Part shown: positions 16,802 to 25,344 of the stretch, piece by piece
How the letters are laid out: each line of letters begins with the position of its first letter
Numbering within the stretch: the first letter of the stretch is position 1
Assembly (NCBI RefSeq): GCF_013410455.1
Contig: NZ_JACCFW010000001.1
Coordinates: 512,929 to 576,928, forward strand
Length of the DNA: 64,000 nucleotides
Reading direction: 5' to 3'
Origin: Allobranchiibius huperziae
GTDB lineage: Bacteria; Actinomycetota; Actinomycetes; Actinomycetales; Dermatophilaceae
Notes under the pieces: generated by a model
Seen by the model: the letters and a program-made list of their open reading frames with translations, nothing else
Database searches by the model: none
What the model was told of the DNA's origin: nothing
Translations under genes and position numbers: made by a program

Positions 16802-16955
16802 CAGGACTGCACGCGTGGGGTGGCCGGGGGTGTTCTCCCGGCCACCTCTCGTACGTCCGAGGACCGCATGGCCAGCAAGACCGGTGGACATCCGAGCGTT
16901 CGCGGACGTGCATCTGGGGTCGTCCACTTTCGACCACTCGATCCTGTGAGAACCC

Positions 16956-17016
16956 TATGATCTGGGAGCCCGTCGGCGGTCGCCGACGGCTCACTCATAG
17001 GGGAAAGAGCTCACAC
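16956..17016 (+). promoter_or_regulatory. Promoter and leader hairpin of secreted paralog 2
   Basis: TATGAT (16956-16961) is a near-perfect -10, without an obvious TTGACA-type -35. The leader contains a hairpin of 8 bp: CCGTCGGC (16970-16977), loop GGTC, GCCGACGG (16982-16989). A Shine-Dalgarno GGGGAAAG follows before ATG 17017. The arrangement matches paralog 3, but the stem bases differ. Confidence 0.65.
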
Positions 17017-17769
17017 ATGCTCAAGACGCTCGCCGCGGTGGCCGGGGCCACTGCGCTTGCCGGCACCGGCATCGCCGTGTCGGCCACGCCGGCGTACGCC
17101 GCGGCACCCGCCGCCGCTCATGCCAAGGGATCGATCTACTTCCACGGCTCGAGCCCGGCGGCGCACTTCTGGTCGCGCAGCGACTGCAACTCACACGCTG
17201 CGTGGGAGGTCGGGCAGGTCAAGAAGGCCGGATCGGCAGCGGCGCTGCTCCCGGCAGTCCCGGACCCGACCAGCCACGGACAGGAGCTGCGGTTCACCTG
17301 CTACCCGGTGCAGGGCGCGCAGTGGAGCTACCTGATCGCGTACAAGTCCGCGACGGGCAACCCGGTGGCGAGCAGCGACCGGTACGTCGACACGGCGCAC
17401 CGCGACCAGGGGACCGCGAGCACGCTGCCCGACGGCGAGAACGTGTGGCTCTTCGACCACGAGGTGCGCAAGCCGGCCGGGTCGACCAGCGCGTCGACCT
17501 GCAACGGATGGCTCAAGTGGTTCCAGAACCTCGTGACGACCAACCCGCATGCGCGGCTGGCCTTCTCGGACAACTCGTGTACAAGGGACGACAGCGGCTT
17601 CGGCTACGGCGTCGTCTACTTCTCGACCACGAAGACCGCCGGACTGCGCGGTGACCAGGCGTTCGGCATCCGGGGCATCCCGATGTTGGACGTCCTCGGC
17701 TACGACTACGGGCAGGACCTCGGCGACGCGGTGCAGGCGCGGGCGCACGCCTGGTACACGCACAAGTAG
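17017..17769 (+). CDS. Secreted four-cysteine protein, paralog 2
   Basis: A 250-residue protein; the signal peptide MLKTLAAVAGATALAGTG runs to a probable cleavage after AYA (residue 28). The mature protein shares with paralog 3 the segments GSIYFHG, AHFWSRSDC, SHAxWEVGQV, RFxCYPV, GAQWxYL, TGNPVAS and NPHAR, and the four cysteines are conserved. The C-terminus is rich in His and aromatic residues (ARAHAWYTHK). No catalytic motif or anchor is seen, so it is probably released or wall-associated. The upstream shares promoter and hairpin layout with its neighbours. It is the middle gene of a tandem array of three that arose by duplication. Confidence 0.78.
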   Translation: MLKTLAAVAGATALAGTGIAVSATPAYAAAPAAAHAKGSIYFHGSSPAAHFWSRSDCNSHAAWEVGQVKKAGSAAALLPAVPDPTSHGQELRFTCYPVQGAQWSYLIAYKSATGNPVASSDRYVDTAHRDQGTASTLPDGENVWLFDHEVRKPAGSTSASTCNGWLKWFQNLVTTNPHARLAFSDNSCTRDDSGFGYGVVYFSTTKTAGLRGDQAFGIRGIPMLDVLGYDYGQDLGDAVQARAHAWYTHK

Positions 17770-17888
17770 CACGTCGACGGCGGGTGTCCGAGGCCATGAG
17801 CTCCGGGCACCCGCCGTACGCCGCGAACGTCCGGCGAGAAGCAGGTGAACAACCGTGTCAACGTGGCCACCGAGCCGTGCGCGACTCC

Positions 17889-17941
17889 TATGATCCGATC
17901 GTGAGCGGTCGCTCACGCCGTCTCCCGATAAGGATCACCTC
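17889..17941 (+). promoter_or_regulatory. Promoter and leader hairpin of secreted paralog 3
   Basis: TATGAT (17889-17894) is followed after CCGAT by a 7-bp hairpin: CGTGAGC (17900-17906), loop GGTC, GCTCACG (17911-17917). The Shine-Dalgarno AAGGAT precedes ATG 17942. The stem differs at most positions from that of paralog 2, while the pairing and the loop are kept. Confidence 0.65.
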
Positions 17942-18697
17942 ATGCTGAAGACGCTCGCGGCGGTCGCAGGTGCGGCCGCGCTCGCCGGTACCGGCATCAC
18001 CCTGGCGGCCGCACCCGCCCACGCTGCCGCCCACCCTGCGGGCTCGATCTTCCTGCACGGCACCAGCCGCCAGGCGCACTTCTGGTCGCGCAGCGACTGC
18101 GAGTCGCACGCCAAGTGGGAGGTCGGCCAGGTCACCAAGGCTTCCGCGACCGCGACCCTCCTGCCGGGCACCCAGGACTCGGATTTCCAGGGTCCGGAGC
18201 TGCGCTTCAACTGCTATCCCGTACGCGGCGCGCAGTGGACCTATCTCACTGCGTACACGTCGAAGACGGGCAACCCGGTCGCCTCCACCGACATCTACGT
18301 CGACACCTCCAACCGGCTGTCCGACCTGCTCAACGGCGTGAAGACGGTCGATTCCGAGAACGTCTGGGCCTACGAGCATTCCGTCAGCAAGCCCGCGTCG
18401 TCCACCGACGTGGCGACCTGCGACAAGTACCTGAACTACTTCGTCAACCTGGTCAAGGTGAACCCGCACGCCCGTACCGTCGCCGCGGACACCGCCTGCG
18501 AGGTCGACAACGGCACCATCAGCTACTACGTCGACTACGCGGCGACGACCGCCACCGCCGGACTGCTGAGCGACAAGCCGCTCCCGACCAGCGAGGCGCC
18601 GCAACCGCAGCCGATGCTCGACGCGTTGGGCTACGACTACCCCTTGGCGCAGGACGCCCACCAGGCGCACACGCACGCGTGGCGCGTCCGCCACTGA
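17942..18697 (+). CDS. Secreted four-cysteine protein, paralog 3
   Basis: A 251-residue protein with a signal peptide almost identical to paralog 2 (MLKTLAAVAG, cleavage probably after AHA, residue 28). The mature part has the conserved four cysteines (SDCESH, FNCYP, ATCDKYLNYF, TACEVD), FWSRSDC, WEVGQV, GAQWTYL and TGNPVAS. The C-terminal region carries LDALGYDYP and a His-rich end (DAHQAHTHAW). It is closest to paralog 2. The function is unknown. It ends 12 bases before a strong terminator hairpin shared with convergent zwf. Confidence 0.78.
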   Translation: MLKTLAAVAGAAALAGTGITLAAAPAHAAAHPAGSIFLHGTSRQAHFWSRSDCESHAKWEVGQVTKASATATLLPGTQDSDFQGPELRFNCYPVRGAQWTYLTAYTSKTGNPVASTDIYVDTSNRLSDLLNGVKTVDSENVWAYEHSVSKPASSTDVATCDKYLNYFVNLVKVNPHARTVAADTACEVDNGTISYYVDYAATTATAGLLSDKPLPTSEAPQPQPMLDALGYDYPLAQDAHQAHTHAWRVRH

Positions 18698-18708
18698 CCG
18701 GCAGATGA

Positions 18709-18744
18709 GAACGGCCGGTCGGGGTGATCCCCGACCGGCCGTTC
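18709..18744. terminator. Bidirectional terminator between paralog 3 and zwf
   Basis: A perfect 16-bp stem (GAACGGCCGGTCGGGG and its complement) with a four-base TGAT loop sits between the 3' ends of two convergent genes. Confidence 0.85.
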
Positions 18745-18758
18745 CTCGTGTGCGCAGC

Positions 18759-20225
18759 TCAATCGCGAGCAGGCGCACGCCATTTGCGCTCGAAGGGAAG
18801 CCGCCAGGCTCGCGGGGCGATGAGCTGGTGGATCTGATTCGGACCCCATGAGCCGAGCGCGTAGGGCCGCACCGGCGGCGGGTTGTCGAGCAGCGGTTCG
18901 GAGATCTCCCACAGCCGCTCGATGCCCTCGGCCGAGGTGAACAGCGTGTGGTCACCTCGGATCGCGTCGTAGATGAGCCGCTCGTAGGCCTCCAGCACCG
19001 ACCCGGCCCAGCTGGTGTCCTGGTAGGCGAACTGCATCGAGAGCTTGTCGAGGCGGAAGCCGGGTCCGGGCCGCTTGCCGTAGAACGACAGCGAGAGCTT
19101 GGCCTTGTCCGCGAGGTCGAACGTCAGGTGGTCCGGGCCGTTCTGTCCGACACCGGAACCGGGCGGGAACATCGACTTCGGCGGCTCCTTGAACGCGACC
19201 GAGATGATCCGCTGGCCCTCGGACAGCTTCTTGCCGGTGCGCAGATAGAACGGGACGCCGGCCCACCGCCAGTTGTCGATGTAGGCCTTCAGGGCGATGA
19301 ACGTCTCGGTCTCCGACTCCGGAGCGACGCCCTTCTCGTCGCGGTAGCCCTGGTACTGGCCTCGTACGACGTCGTTGGGGTTGATCGGCTGCATCGACCG
19401 GAAGACCTTGTTCTTCTCCTCGGTGATCGCCTGGGGCAGTAGCGCGGTCGGCGGCTCCATGGCGGTGAACGCCAGCACCTGGAAGAGGTGGGTCACGACC
19501 ATGTCCCGGTAGGCGCCCGTGCCCTCGTAGAAGGACGCCCGCTGTTCCAGGCCGAGGGTCTCCGGCACGTCGATCTGGATGTGCTCGATGTTGTTGCGGT
19601 GCCAGATCGGCTCGAAGAGTCCGTTGGCGAAGCGGAACGCCAGGATGTTGAGCGCCGCCTCCTTGCCGAGGAAGTGGTCGATGCGGAAGACCTGGTCCTC
19701 GTCGAAGAACTCGTGGACCGCGGCGTTGAGCGCCACGGCGCTCGCGAGATCGGTGCCGAACGGCTTCTCCATGACGATCCGGCTGCCCTCGGCCAACCCC
19801 GCCTCGGCGAGCGTGCGGGTCACCGCCAGCGCCGCCTTCGGCGGCACGCTCAGGTAGTGCAGGCGCTGCGGCGGGAGGGTGCCGGTGACCTCGGCCTCCG
19901 CTTCGGCCACGGTCTTGGCCAGTCCCTGCGGACCCGCCGACCCGGGCACGTAGTAGACGCGCTTGGCGAAGGCCTGCCAGACCTTGTCGTCGCGGTTGTG
20001 CACCGAGAACTCGTCGATGGAGCGCGACGCGAGGTCGATGAACTCCTCGCGAGTCATCTCCTCCAGCGACGTGGCGACGAGCCGGATGTCGCCGAGCAGC
20101 CGGGAGTGGAAGAGGTGCAGCAGGCCCGGGAGGAGTTTGCGCTTGGCCAGATCGCCGGTGGCGCCGAAGAGCACGACGGTTGCCGTGCGGTCGGCCACGT
20201 TGTCAGTGGACGTCTCGGAAACCAT
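18759..20225 (-). CDS. zwf: Glucose-6-phosphate 1-dehydrogenase
   Basis: The first enzyme of the oxidative pentose phosphate pathway; it makes NADPH and 6-phosphogluconolactone. The 488-residue protein has the nucleotide-binding GATGDLAKRKLL (residues 21-32), EKPFGTDL (153-160) and the active-site signature RIDHFLGKE (181-189) with its catalytic histidine. Length and motifs fit a normal, active enzyme. No tal, gnd or opcA is nearby, so this is a separate zwf locus. ATG 20225 is preceded by a purine-rich GAGAGG. Confidence 0.96.
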   Translation of the reverse strand: MVSETSTDNVADRTATVVLFGATGDLAKRKLLPGLLHLFHSRLLGDIRLVATSLEEMTREEFIDLASRSIDEFSVHNRDDKVWQAFAKRVYYVPGSAGPQGLAKTVAEAEAEVTGTLPPQRLHYLSVPPKAALAVTRTLAEAGLAEGSRIVMEKPFGTDLASAVALNAAVHEFFDEDQVFRIDHFLGKEAALNILAFRFANGLFEPIWHRNNIEHIQIDVPETLGLEQRASFYEGTGAYRDMVVTHLFQVLAFTAMEPPTALLPQAITEEKNKVFRSMQPINPNDVVRGQYQGYRDEKGVAPESETETFIALKAYIDNWRWAGVPFYLRTGKKLSEGQRIISVAFKEPPKSMFPPGSGVGQNGPDHLTFDLADKAKLSLSFYGKRPGPGFRLDKLSMQFAYQDTSWAGSVLEAYERLIYDAIRGDHTLFTSAEGIERLWEISEPLLDNPPPVRPYALGSWGPNQIHQLIAPRAWRLPFERKWRAPARD

Positions 20226-20258
20226 GGGCAGCCTCTCGGGAGAAGGAGTTTCGCCGGA

Positions 20259-20507
20259 TCATGCCGCGCTCGCGTTGCCGCGCCCGCGTCGTACGTAGGC
20301 AAGCCCCAGCGCGCCGAGGAGGAGGCCGGACAACGCTGCCCACGGCCACCAGTGACGGTCGCCGCTGTGCAGAGCCGGCACGGCGAGCGTGGCCACGAGC
20401 GCGATCGCCCACAGCACCAGACCGACGATGATGATGTGCGGGGTGTCGACCTGCAGCGGCTCGATCTGCGCATCCTGCCCGGGCTCCCGGCCCACGTCCT
20501 GGCTCAC
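20259..20507 (-). CDS. Small membrane protein, DUF2530 family
   Basis: An 82-residue protein: an acidic N-terminus, then two membrane helices (about residues 25-44 and 55-70) and a short basic tail (YVRRGRGNASAA). It fits the DUF2530 family of actinobacterial small membrane proteins, which has no known function. The GTG start is preceded at 7 nt by TAGGCT, so the mRNA may be leaderless. It lies 33 bases before zwf on the same strand and might be co-transcribed with it. Confidence 0.75.
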   Translation of the reverse strand: MSQDVGREPGQDAQIEPLQVDTPHIIIVGLVLWAIALVATLAVPALHSGDRHWWPWAALSGLLLGALGLAYVRRGRGNASAA

Positions 20508-20531
20508 GGATGCCAGCCTAGCGGCGCCCGG

Positions 20532-22193
20532 TCAGCGCGCACCGGACGGAGCAGTGTCCCCGAGGTCCTCGGCGTCGACGATCCGGTAGGCGTAGCCCTG
20601 CTCGGCGAGGAACCGCTGGCGGTGCGCCGCGAACTCCGCGTCGACGGTGTCGCGGGCGACGACCGTGTAGAAGTGCGCGGTGCCGTGGTCGCGCTTGGGG
20701 CGCAGCACGCGCCCGAGGCGTTGCGCCTCCTCCTGGCGTGACCCGAAGGTGCCGGACACCTGGATCGCGACGCTCGCCTCCGGCAGGTCGATGGAGAAGT
20801 TCGCCACCTTGCTCACCACCAGCAGGGTGATCTCGCCGTCGCGGAACTGCTGGAAGAGCTTCTGGCGTACGGCGACCGTCGTCTCGCCGGTGATGATGTC
20901 GGCGTTCAACCGGCCGGCGAGAGTGTCGAGCTGGTCGAGGTACTGGCCGATCACCAGGGTGGGCGCGCCGGCGTGCCGGGCGACCAGCTGCTCAACGACC
21001 GGGTTCTTGACCTCCGAGCAGGACGCGAAGCGGTAGCGGTCCTCGGGCTCGGTCGTGGCGTAGACCAGACGATCGTGCTCGGGCAGGGTGACCCGCACCT
21101 CGACGCAGTCGGCGGGGGCGATGTAGCCCTGGTTCTCGATGTCCTTCCACGGCGCGTCGAAGCGCTTCGGCCCGATGAGGCTGAAGACGTCGGACTCACG
21201 GCCGTCCTCGCGTACGAGGGTCGCGGTCAGACCGAGGCGACGCCGGGCCTGCAGGTCGGCGGTCATCCGGAAGATCGGGGCCGGCAGCAGGTGGACCTCG
21301 TCGTAGAGGACGAGGCCCCAGTCGCGGGCGTCGAGCAGCTCCAGGTGCGGGAAGACGCCCTTCCGCTTGTGCGTGAGCACCTGGTACGTCGCGATGGTGA
21401 CCGGGCGGATCTCCTTGCGTGCGCCGCTGTACTCGCCGATCTCGTCCTCGGTCAGTGAGGTGCGCTTCAGCAGTTCCTCGCGCCACTGCCGGGCCGAGAC
21501 CGTGTTGGTCACCAGGATCAACGTGGTGGCCTTGGCGCGTGCCATCGCGCCCGCGCCCACCAGCGTCTTGCCGGCGCCGCAGGGAAGCACGACGACGCCG
21601 GACCCGCCGTGCCAGAACCCGTCGACGGCCTGCTCCTGATAGGGCCGCAGCGACCACTCGGTCGTGTCGAGGGAGATCTCGTGGGCCTCACCGTCGACGT
21701 ACCCGGCGCGGTCCTCGGCGGGCCAGCCCACCTTGATGAGCTGCTGCTTGATCGCGCCGCGCTCGCTGGGATGCACCGCCACGGTGAGGTCGTCGAGCCG
21801 CGCGCCGACCATGGGCGCGATCTTCTTGTGCCGCAGCACCTCCTCGAGCACCGGTTTGTCCGTGGAGGTCAGCACCAGCTGGTCGTGCTCGCGCTTCTCC
21901 AGCACGAGGCGGCCGTACCGGTCCATCGTCTCGGCGATGTCGATCAGCAGGGCGTTGGGCACGGGGTAGCGGCTGAAGCGGACCAGGGCGTCGACGACCT
22001 GCTCGGCATCGTGCCCGGCCGCACGCGCGTTCCACAGCCCGAGCGGGGTGACCCGGTAGGTGTGGATGTGCTCGGGTGCGCGTTCGAGCTCTGCGAAGGG
22101 GGCGATCGCCCGGCGGGCCGACGTCGCGTCGGGGTGGTCGACCTCCAGCAGCACCGTCTTGTCGCTCTGCACGATCAGGGGTCCGTCGGTCAT
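20532..22193 (-). CDS. XPB/Ssl2-type DNA repair helicase
   Basis: A 553-residue superfamily 2 helicase resembling archaeal and actinobacterial XPB. An N-terminal domain (to about residue 180) precedes the helicase core: RPYQEQAVDGF, Walker A PCGAGKTL, a DEVH box in YDEVHLLP, LGLTATLVREDG, and the C-terminal RecA domain with QVSGTFGSRQEEAQRLGRVLRPK (motif VI). ATG 22193 is chosen from the family N-terminus; a GAGCAGGT Shine-Dalgarno sits just upstream. A helicase-associated protein of the kind often encoded near XPB lies at 28951-31143. Confidence 0.9.
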   Translation of the reverse strand: MTDGPLIVQSDKTVLLEVDHPDATSARRAIAPFAELERAPEHIHTYRVTPLGLWNARAAGHDAEQVVDALVRFSRYPVPNALLIDIAETMDRYGRLVLEKREHDQLVLTSTDKPVLEEVLRHKKIAPMVGARLDDLTVAVHPSERGAIKQQLIKVGWPAEDRAGYVDGEAHEISLDTTEWSLRPYQEQAVDGFWHGGSGVVVLPCGAGKTLVGAGAMARAKATTLILVTNTVSARQWREELLKRTSLTEDEIGEYSGARKEIRPVTIATYQVLTHKRKGVFPHLELLDARDWGLVLYDEVHLLPAPIFRMTADLQARRRLGLTATLVREDGRESDVFSLIGPKRFDAPWKDIENQGYIAPADCVEVRVTLPEHDRLVYATTEPEDRYRFASCSEVKNPVVEQLVARHAGAPTLVIGQYLDQLDTLAGRLNADIITGETTVAVRQKLFQQFRDGEITLLVVSKVANFSIDLPEASVAIQVSGTFGSRQEEAQRLGRVLRPKRDHGTAHFYTVVARDTVDAEFAAHRQRFLAEQGYAYRIVDAEDLGDTAPSGAR

Positions 22194-22232
22194 ACCTGCT
22201 CTTTCGCCTCGGGGTTCGCCCGTACAACGCAT

Positions 22233-22262
22233 CGGGCGGCGCCGATCTTCCGGCGCCGCCCG
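22233..22262 (-). terminator. Terminator hairpin after the DUF4190-like gene
   Basis: An 11-bp perfect stem (CGGGCGGCGCC and its complement) with an eight-base loop lies 20 bases beyond the stop of the gene at 22282, on the minus strand. There is no strong T-run. Confidence 0.65.
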
Positions 22263-22281
22263 TTGGGAACTGTCTGCGAGG

Positions 22282-23025
22282 TCAGAACGTCGAGCTGTAG
22301 CTGGGAGAGTTCCCGTAGTCGTCGTTGTAACTGCTGGAGTGGCTCCCGAACTCACCCACGGCGAAGAGCACGATCAGAGCGATGACCGCGAGCGCGACGA
22401 GGACGCCGAAGACGATCCACCCGATCTTCGCGAGCCGAGCCGCGCCGCCCGGGTCGTTGGATTGCTTGGTGAGCGCGATGATGCCCAGGATCAGCGAGGG
22501 AACGCCGGCCCCGCAGCACAGGAAGATCGACAGCCCCGACACGACCGTCAACACGATCGCCGAGGTGTTGCTGCCGTTGCCCTGGGTGGCGGGTGGGGAG
22601 TAGTAGCCCTGCTGTCCGTAACCACCCTGGCCGTACGCGTCGTACCCGCCCTGCGGCGCGCCGTACGGGTCCTTCTCCGTCTGGCCGTAGGGCGCCGACT
22701 GGCCGTACTGCGGAGCGCTGCCGTACTGCGGCGCCGATTGGCCGTACTGGGGCGCGCTGCCGTACTGCGGCGTCGGCTCGCCGTACTGAGGGGGCGGGGC
22801 CTGCCCGTACTGGGGCGCGCTGCCGTACTGCGGCGTGGACTGTCCGTAGGACGATCCGGACGATTCGCCGTACGGGGCGGCGGAGGGCGGCGCTGACCAG
22901 CCGTTGCCGCTCTGGGTGCTCCCCGAGTCGTCTCCCTGCCCCTGCTCCTCCACGTGCGGCACGCCCTGTGTCGGCTGCTCGTGGATGGGGTTCTGCGAGC
23001 CGTCGTAGGGCGGCTGGTTGCTCAT
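22282..23025 (-). CDS. DUF4190-like membrane protein with Gln/Tyr/Gly/Pro-rich low-complexity N-terminus
   Basis: A 247-residue protein. Residues 50-150 are repeats built on PQYGSAPQYGQ and GGYGQQGYY units, a prion-like composition. The C-terminal 100 residues hold two membrane helices (SAIVLTVVSGLSIFLCCGAG and WIVFGVLVALAVIALIVLFAV), with LILGIIALTKQ between them, as in DUF4190 proteins. The extreme C-terminus is Ser/Tyr-rich. The orientation is probably cytoplasmic tail, then a hairpin of two helices. Function unknown. It has its own terminator and seems monocistronic. Confidence 0.75.
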   Translation of the reverse strand: MSNQPPYDGSQNPIHEQPTQGVPHVEEQGQGDDSGSTQSGNGWSAPPSAAPYGESSGSSYGQSTPQYGSAPQYGQAPPPQYGEPTPQYGSAPQYGQSAPQYGSAPQYGQSAPYGQTEKDPYGAPQGGYDAYGQGGYGQQGYYSPPATQGNGSNTSAIVLTVVSGLSIFLCCGAGVPSLILGIIALTKQSNDPGGAARLAKIGWIVFGVLVALAVIALIVLFAVGEFGSHSSSYNDDYGNSPSYSSTF

Positions 23026-23107
23026 CGTGATCTCCCGGTGCTGGCGTGAGCGGCAAGCATCGCACGAAGGCAGGGCCGCAACGGGATGCGAGCCGGTGGC
23101 GCCGAGG

Positions 23108-23695
23108 TCAACCGTTCTGGGAGCGCTGGAGCGTGACCCAGTCCCGCAGTGCGGCTGCGGTGGTCGTGACGTCCTGTTCCGTGGTGTCGATCACCTCGAC
23201 CATCCACGAGGGACCCGTCCCGGCACCCGGCAGCCACCGGTCCCAGCGCATCCCGGCTGCGGCGCCCTCGGTGAGGACCTCGGGGTGGAACGCCGCGTCG
23301 ACGGCGTGCGCACGATGCCACCGCGCCCACCCGACGAAGGCGCGCTTCTCCTCCCTGGACCACTTCCCCGGATCGCGCTCCTCCAGGCGGCGCCATCGGG
23401 TGCGGTCTTCGACATCCATCAGGAGCACCGCGGTGGCCAGTCGGTCGGCCTCGGGCACAGCCAGGAGTTCGCCGATGGGGGACTGACCCGTGAGCAGCAG
23501 GTCGGTGCCCGTCCGCTCGAGCCGGGTCGCCTCCTGCACCCAGCGACGCAGGTCGCGCTGGCGCCAGGCGGTGTCCGCGTCGCTCGGTACGCCGTGTTCG
23601 TCGCTGTCGTGCACGGCCAGGTGCGGCAGGTCGGCACAGAGCCGCGCGGCCGTGGTCTTGCCCGAGCAACTCGATCCGGTCACCAGCAACAGCAC
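23108..23695 (-). CDS. P-loop nucleoside/sugar kinase-like ATPase
   Basis: A 195-residue protein with a Walker A motif GSSCSGKTTAA (residues 7-17) and a short kinase-like fold. SDEHGVPSDADTAWRQRD looks like a substrate/lid region, and DRTRWRRLEERDPGKWSREE supplies an Arg-rich lid. This resembles AAA_33-type or shikimate/gluconate kinase-like proteins; the substrate is unknown. The start is GTG. It is encoded 49 bases downstream of the alpha/beta hydrolase gene. Confidence 0.72.
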   Translation of the reverse strand: MLLLVTGSSCSGKTTAARLCADLPHLAVHDSDEHGVPSDADTAWRQRDLRRWVQEATRLERTGTDLLLTGQSPIGELLAVPEADRLATAVLLMDVEDRTRWRRLEERDPGKWSREEKRAFVGWARWHRAHAVDAAFHPEVLTEGAAAGMRWDRWLPGAGTGPSWMVEVIDTTEQDVTTTAAALRDWVTLQRSQNG

Positions 23696-23744
23696 GATTC
23701 GACGATGTCATGCGGCGAGCGGCGTTACGCCTGGGCTGGTGACG

Positions 23745-24449
23745 TCAGATGGGCAGCTGGGGTTCATCGTCGCGGAGGCGCTCGGCGGCTGTGACGGCGG
23801 CGAGAACGTGGTGGGCGGCGTCGACCACGGCGTCGGGATGGGTCGTGGGCACCATGTGCGCGGCGCCTCGAACAGTGCTCAGGTGGCCGCCCGATGCGCT
23901 CTGCACCGTGGCCGACCACTCCTTCGCCGCGATCTGGTCCCGCTCTCCCCGCACGATCGCCACCGGTGCCTGCACCGAGCGGAGGGCGTGATCGGTGCGG
24001 AAGGGGCGTACGGCGTTCATGCCGCGGATCATGCTCCCCGGCCCCGTGCGCGCCCACTGCCGGAACAGCGCGGGCAGCTGCCACCACGGTTCCCGGACCG
24101 CCGTACGAGCCCACTGCACCAACAACCGCGGCCACGACGCGGCAGCGGGATCGGTCACCGGTCCTACGAGGACCAGGCCGACCACATCGCCTGACCGGGA
24201 GGCGAGGTCGGCAGCGATCGGGCAACTCGCGGAGTGCGCGACCAGGATCAGCGGAGCGTTCCGGGGCAGGCGCCGCGCGAGCAGTGCCGCCTGGGCCTCG
24301 ACCCGCAGGTCGAGACCGCGGGGAGCCGGCTGCCCCATCGTCGGTAGCACCACCACGACGCTGTCCCGATCGAGACGGGCGCGTACCCGCTCCCACTCCA
24401 GTTCGTCCAGACCGAGGCCGGGTACGAAGACGACCAGTGGGTTCCCCAT
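23745..24449 (-). CDS. Alpha/beta hydrolase
   Basis: A 234-residue alpha/beta hydrolase. The oxyanion region is VPGLGLDELEW, the nucleophile elbow is AHSAS (Ser73), the acid is probably in RGERDQI and the catalytic histidine in GAAHMVPTTHP. The complete triad suggests an active esterase or lipase-like enzyme with an unknown substrate. It sits between the S41 peptidase and the P-loop kinase-like gene, all on the minus strand with gaps of 42-49 bases, so one transcript is possible. Confidence 0.82.
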   Translation of the reverse strand: MGNPLVVFVPGLGLDELEWERVRARLDRDSVVVVLPTMGQPAPRGLDLRVEAQAALLARRLPRNAPLILVAHSASCPIAADLASRSGDVVGLVLVGPVTDPAAASWPRLLVQWARTAVREPWWQLPALFRQWARTGPGSMIRGMNAVRPFRTDHALRSVQAPVAIVRGERDQIAAKEWSATVQSASGGHLSTVRGAAHMVPTTHPDAVVDAAHHVLAAVTAAERLRDDEPQLPI

Positions 24450-24491
24450 GATGTCGCCGACTCTGTCAGACAGGCGCCACCCCTTCGACCA

Positions 24492-25295
24492 TCACCCTGC
24501 GGCCCCAGCGACCTGCAGTGCCTCGTCGGCCGCGCAGGGGACGTCGGGGGCGACTCCGACGCCTTCCCAGTTCCCGCCCGTACGGGCGATGACTGAGCGC
24601 GCCACGGGGATCTGACAGATGAGCCCGTCGGCCAGCGTGAAGCGTTCGACCGGGTGCGCGCCGCCGCCCGTCCTCTCACCGATCACGCGGGCACGCCCGT
24701 TCGCCTGCAGGACGTAGGCCAGGTCCTCGCCACCGGAGAACGTGCGGTGGGAGGTCAGGATGTCCACCGGGCCGTCGTACGCAAGGGTCCGCGGCCTGCT
24801 GAGGTAGTCGACGGTCGGCTGGTGGCGATGCTCGAACCAGCCCAGCAGGACCGGCTCCGCGCCCAGCAGCCAGCCGTGGATCATCGCGATCGTGTCGGTG
24901 TCACCTCCACCGCAGGCCCGCAGGTCGATGACGAGCCGCTCCGCGCCGGCGACCAACGCGCACATCGCGTCGATGCAGGTCTCAGCGCGATCCGCGTCGT
25001 CCAGGTACGGGCTGATCGTGACGACGGCGATGCCATCGAGGCGACGCTGCACCCCGGCGATCCCCGCGGCCGGAGGGCGCGGTGCCGGTGCCTGCACGGT
25101 CGCGGCCCGCAGACTGAGGTGCCGGTCGGGGATCAACTGGTGGATGCGGGCGTTGACGGCATCGCGGTCCGGTACGAGCGCCGCGAGCTCGGCCGAGTGC
25201 TGACGCAGGAGTCCTGCGTATCGGGCCGCATCGGCCTCGAGAACGTAGTGGTGCTCGACCAGGTCTGCCATCTCATCGAAGATCGTCATCGGCAC
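24492..25295 (-). CDS. S41-family serine peptidase (retinol-binding-protein-like type)
   Basis: A 267-residue protein with the catalytic core of S41 peptidases: a helical N-terminal part, then LVIDLRACGGGDTDT, SHRTFSGGEDLAYVLQANGRARVIGE with the nucleophile serine in TFSGG, and TGGGAHP. There is no signal peptide or PDZ domain, so this is a compact, probably cytoplasmic form like the IRBP-related branch. GTG 25295 is the first start; ATG 25289 is also possible and has GATCCT 6 nt upstream. It is divergent from a winged-helix regulator, which may control it. Confidence 0.82.
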   Translation of the reverse strand: MPMTIFDEMADLVEHHYVLEADAARYAGLLRQHSAELAALVPDRDAVNARIHQLIPDRHLSLRAATVQAPAPRPPAAGIAGVQRRLDGIAVVTISPYLDDADRAETCIDAMCALVAGAERLVIDLRACGGGDTDTIAMIHGWLLGAEPVLLGWFEHRHQPTVDYLSRPRTLAYDGPVDILTSHRTFSGGEDLAYVLQANGRARVIGERTGGGAHPVERFTLADGLICQIPVARSVIARTGGNWEGVGVAPDVPCAADEALQVAGAAG

Positions 25296-25309
25296 AGGAT
25301 CGAAGGCTC

Positions 25310-25338
25310 TTGACGCTCACGCCAGTCCAGTTGACGCT
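25310..25338. promoter_or_regulatory. Direct repeat TTGACGCT in the S41/regulator divergent promoter
   Basis: Two perfect copies of TTGACGCT begin at 25310 and 25331, 21 bp (two helical turns) apart. The first could be a -35 and GACGCT within the second a -10, spaced by 17 bp, placing the TSS at the GTG 25345. The pair could equally be operators for the regulator. Confidence 0.45.
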
Positions 25339-25344
25339 TCGGGG

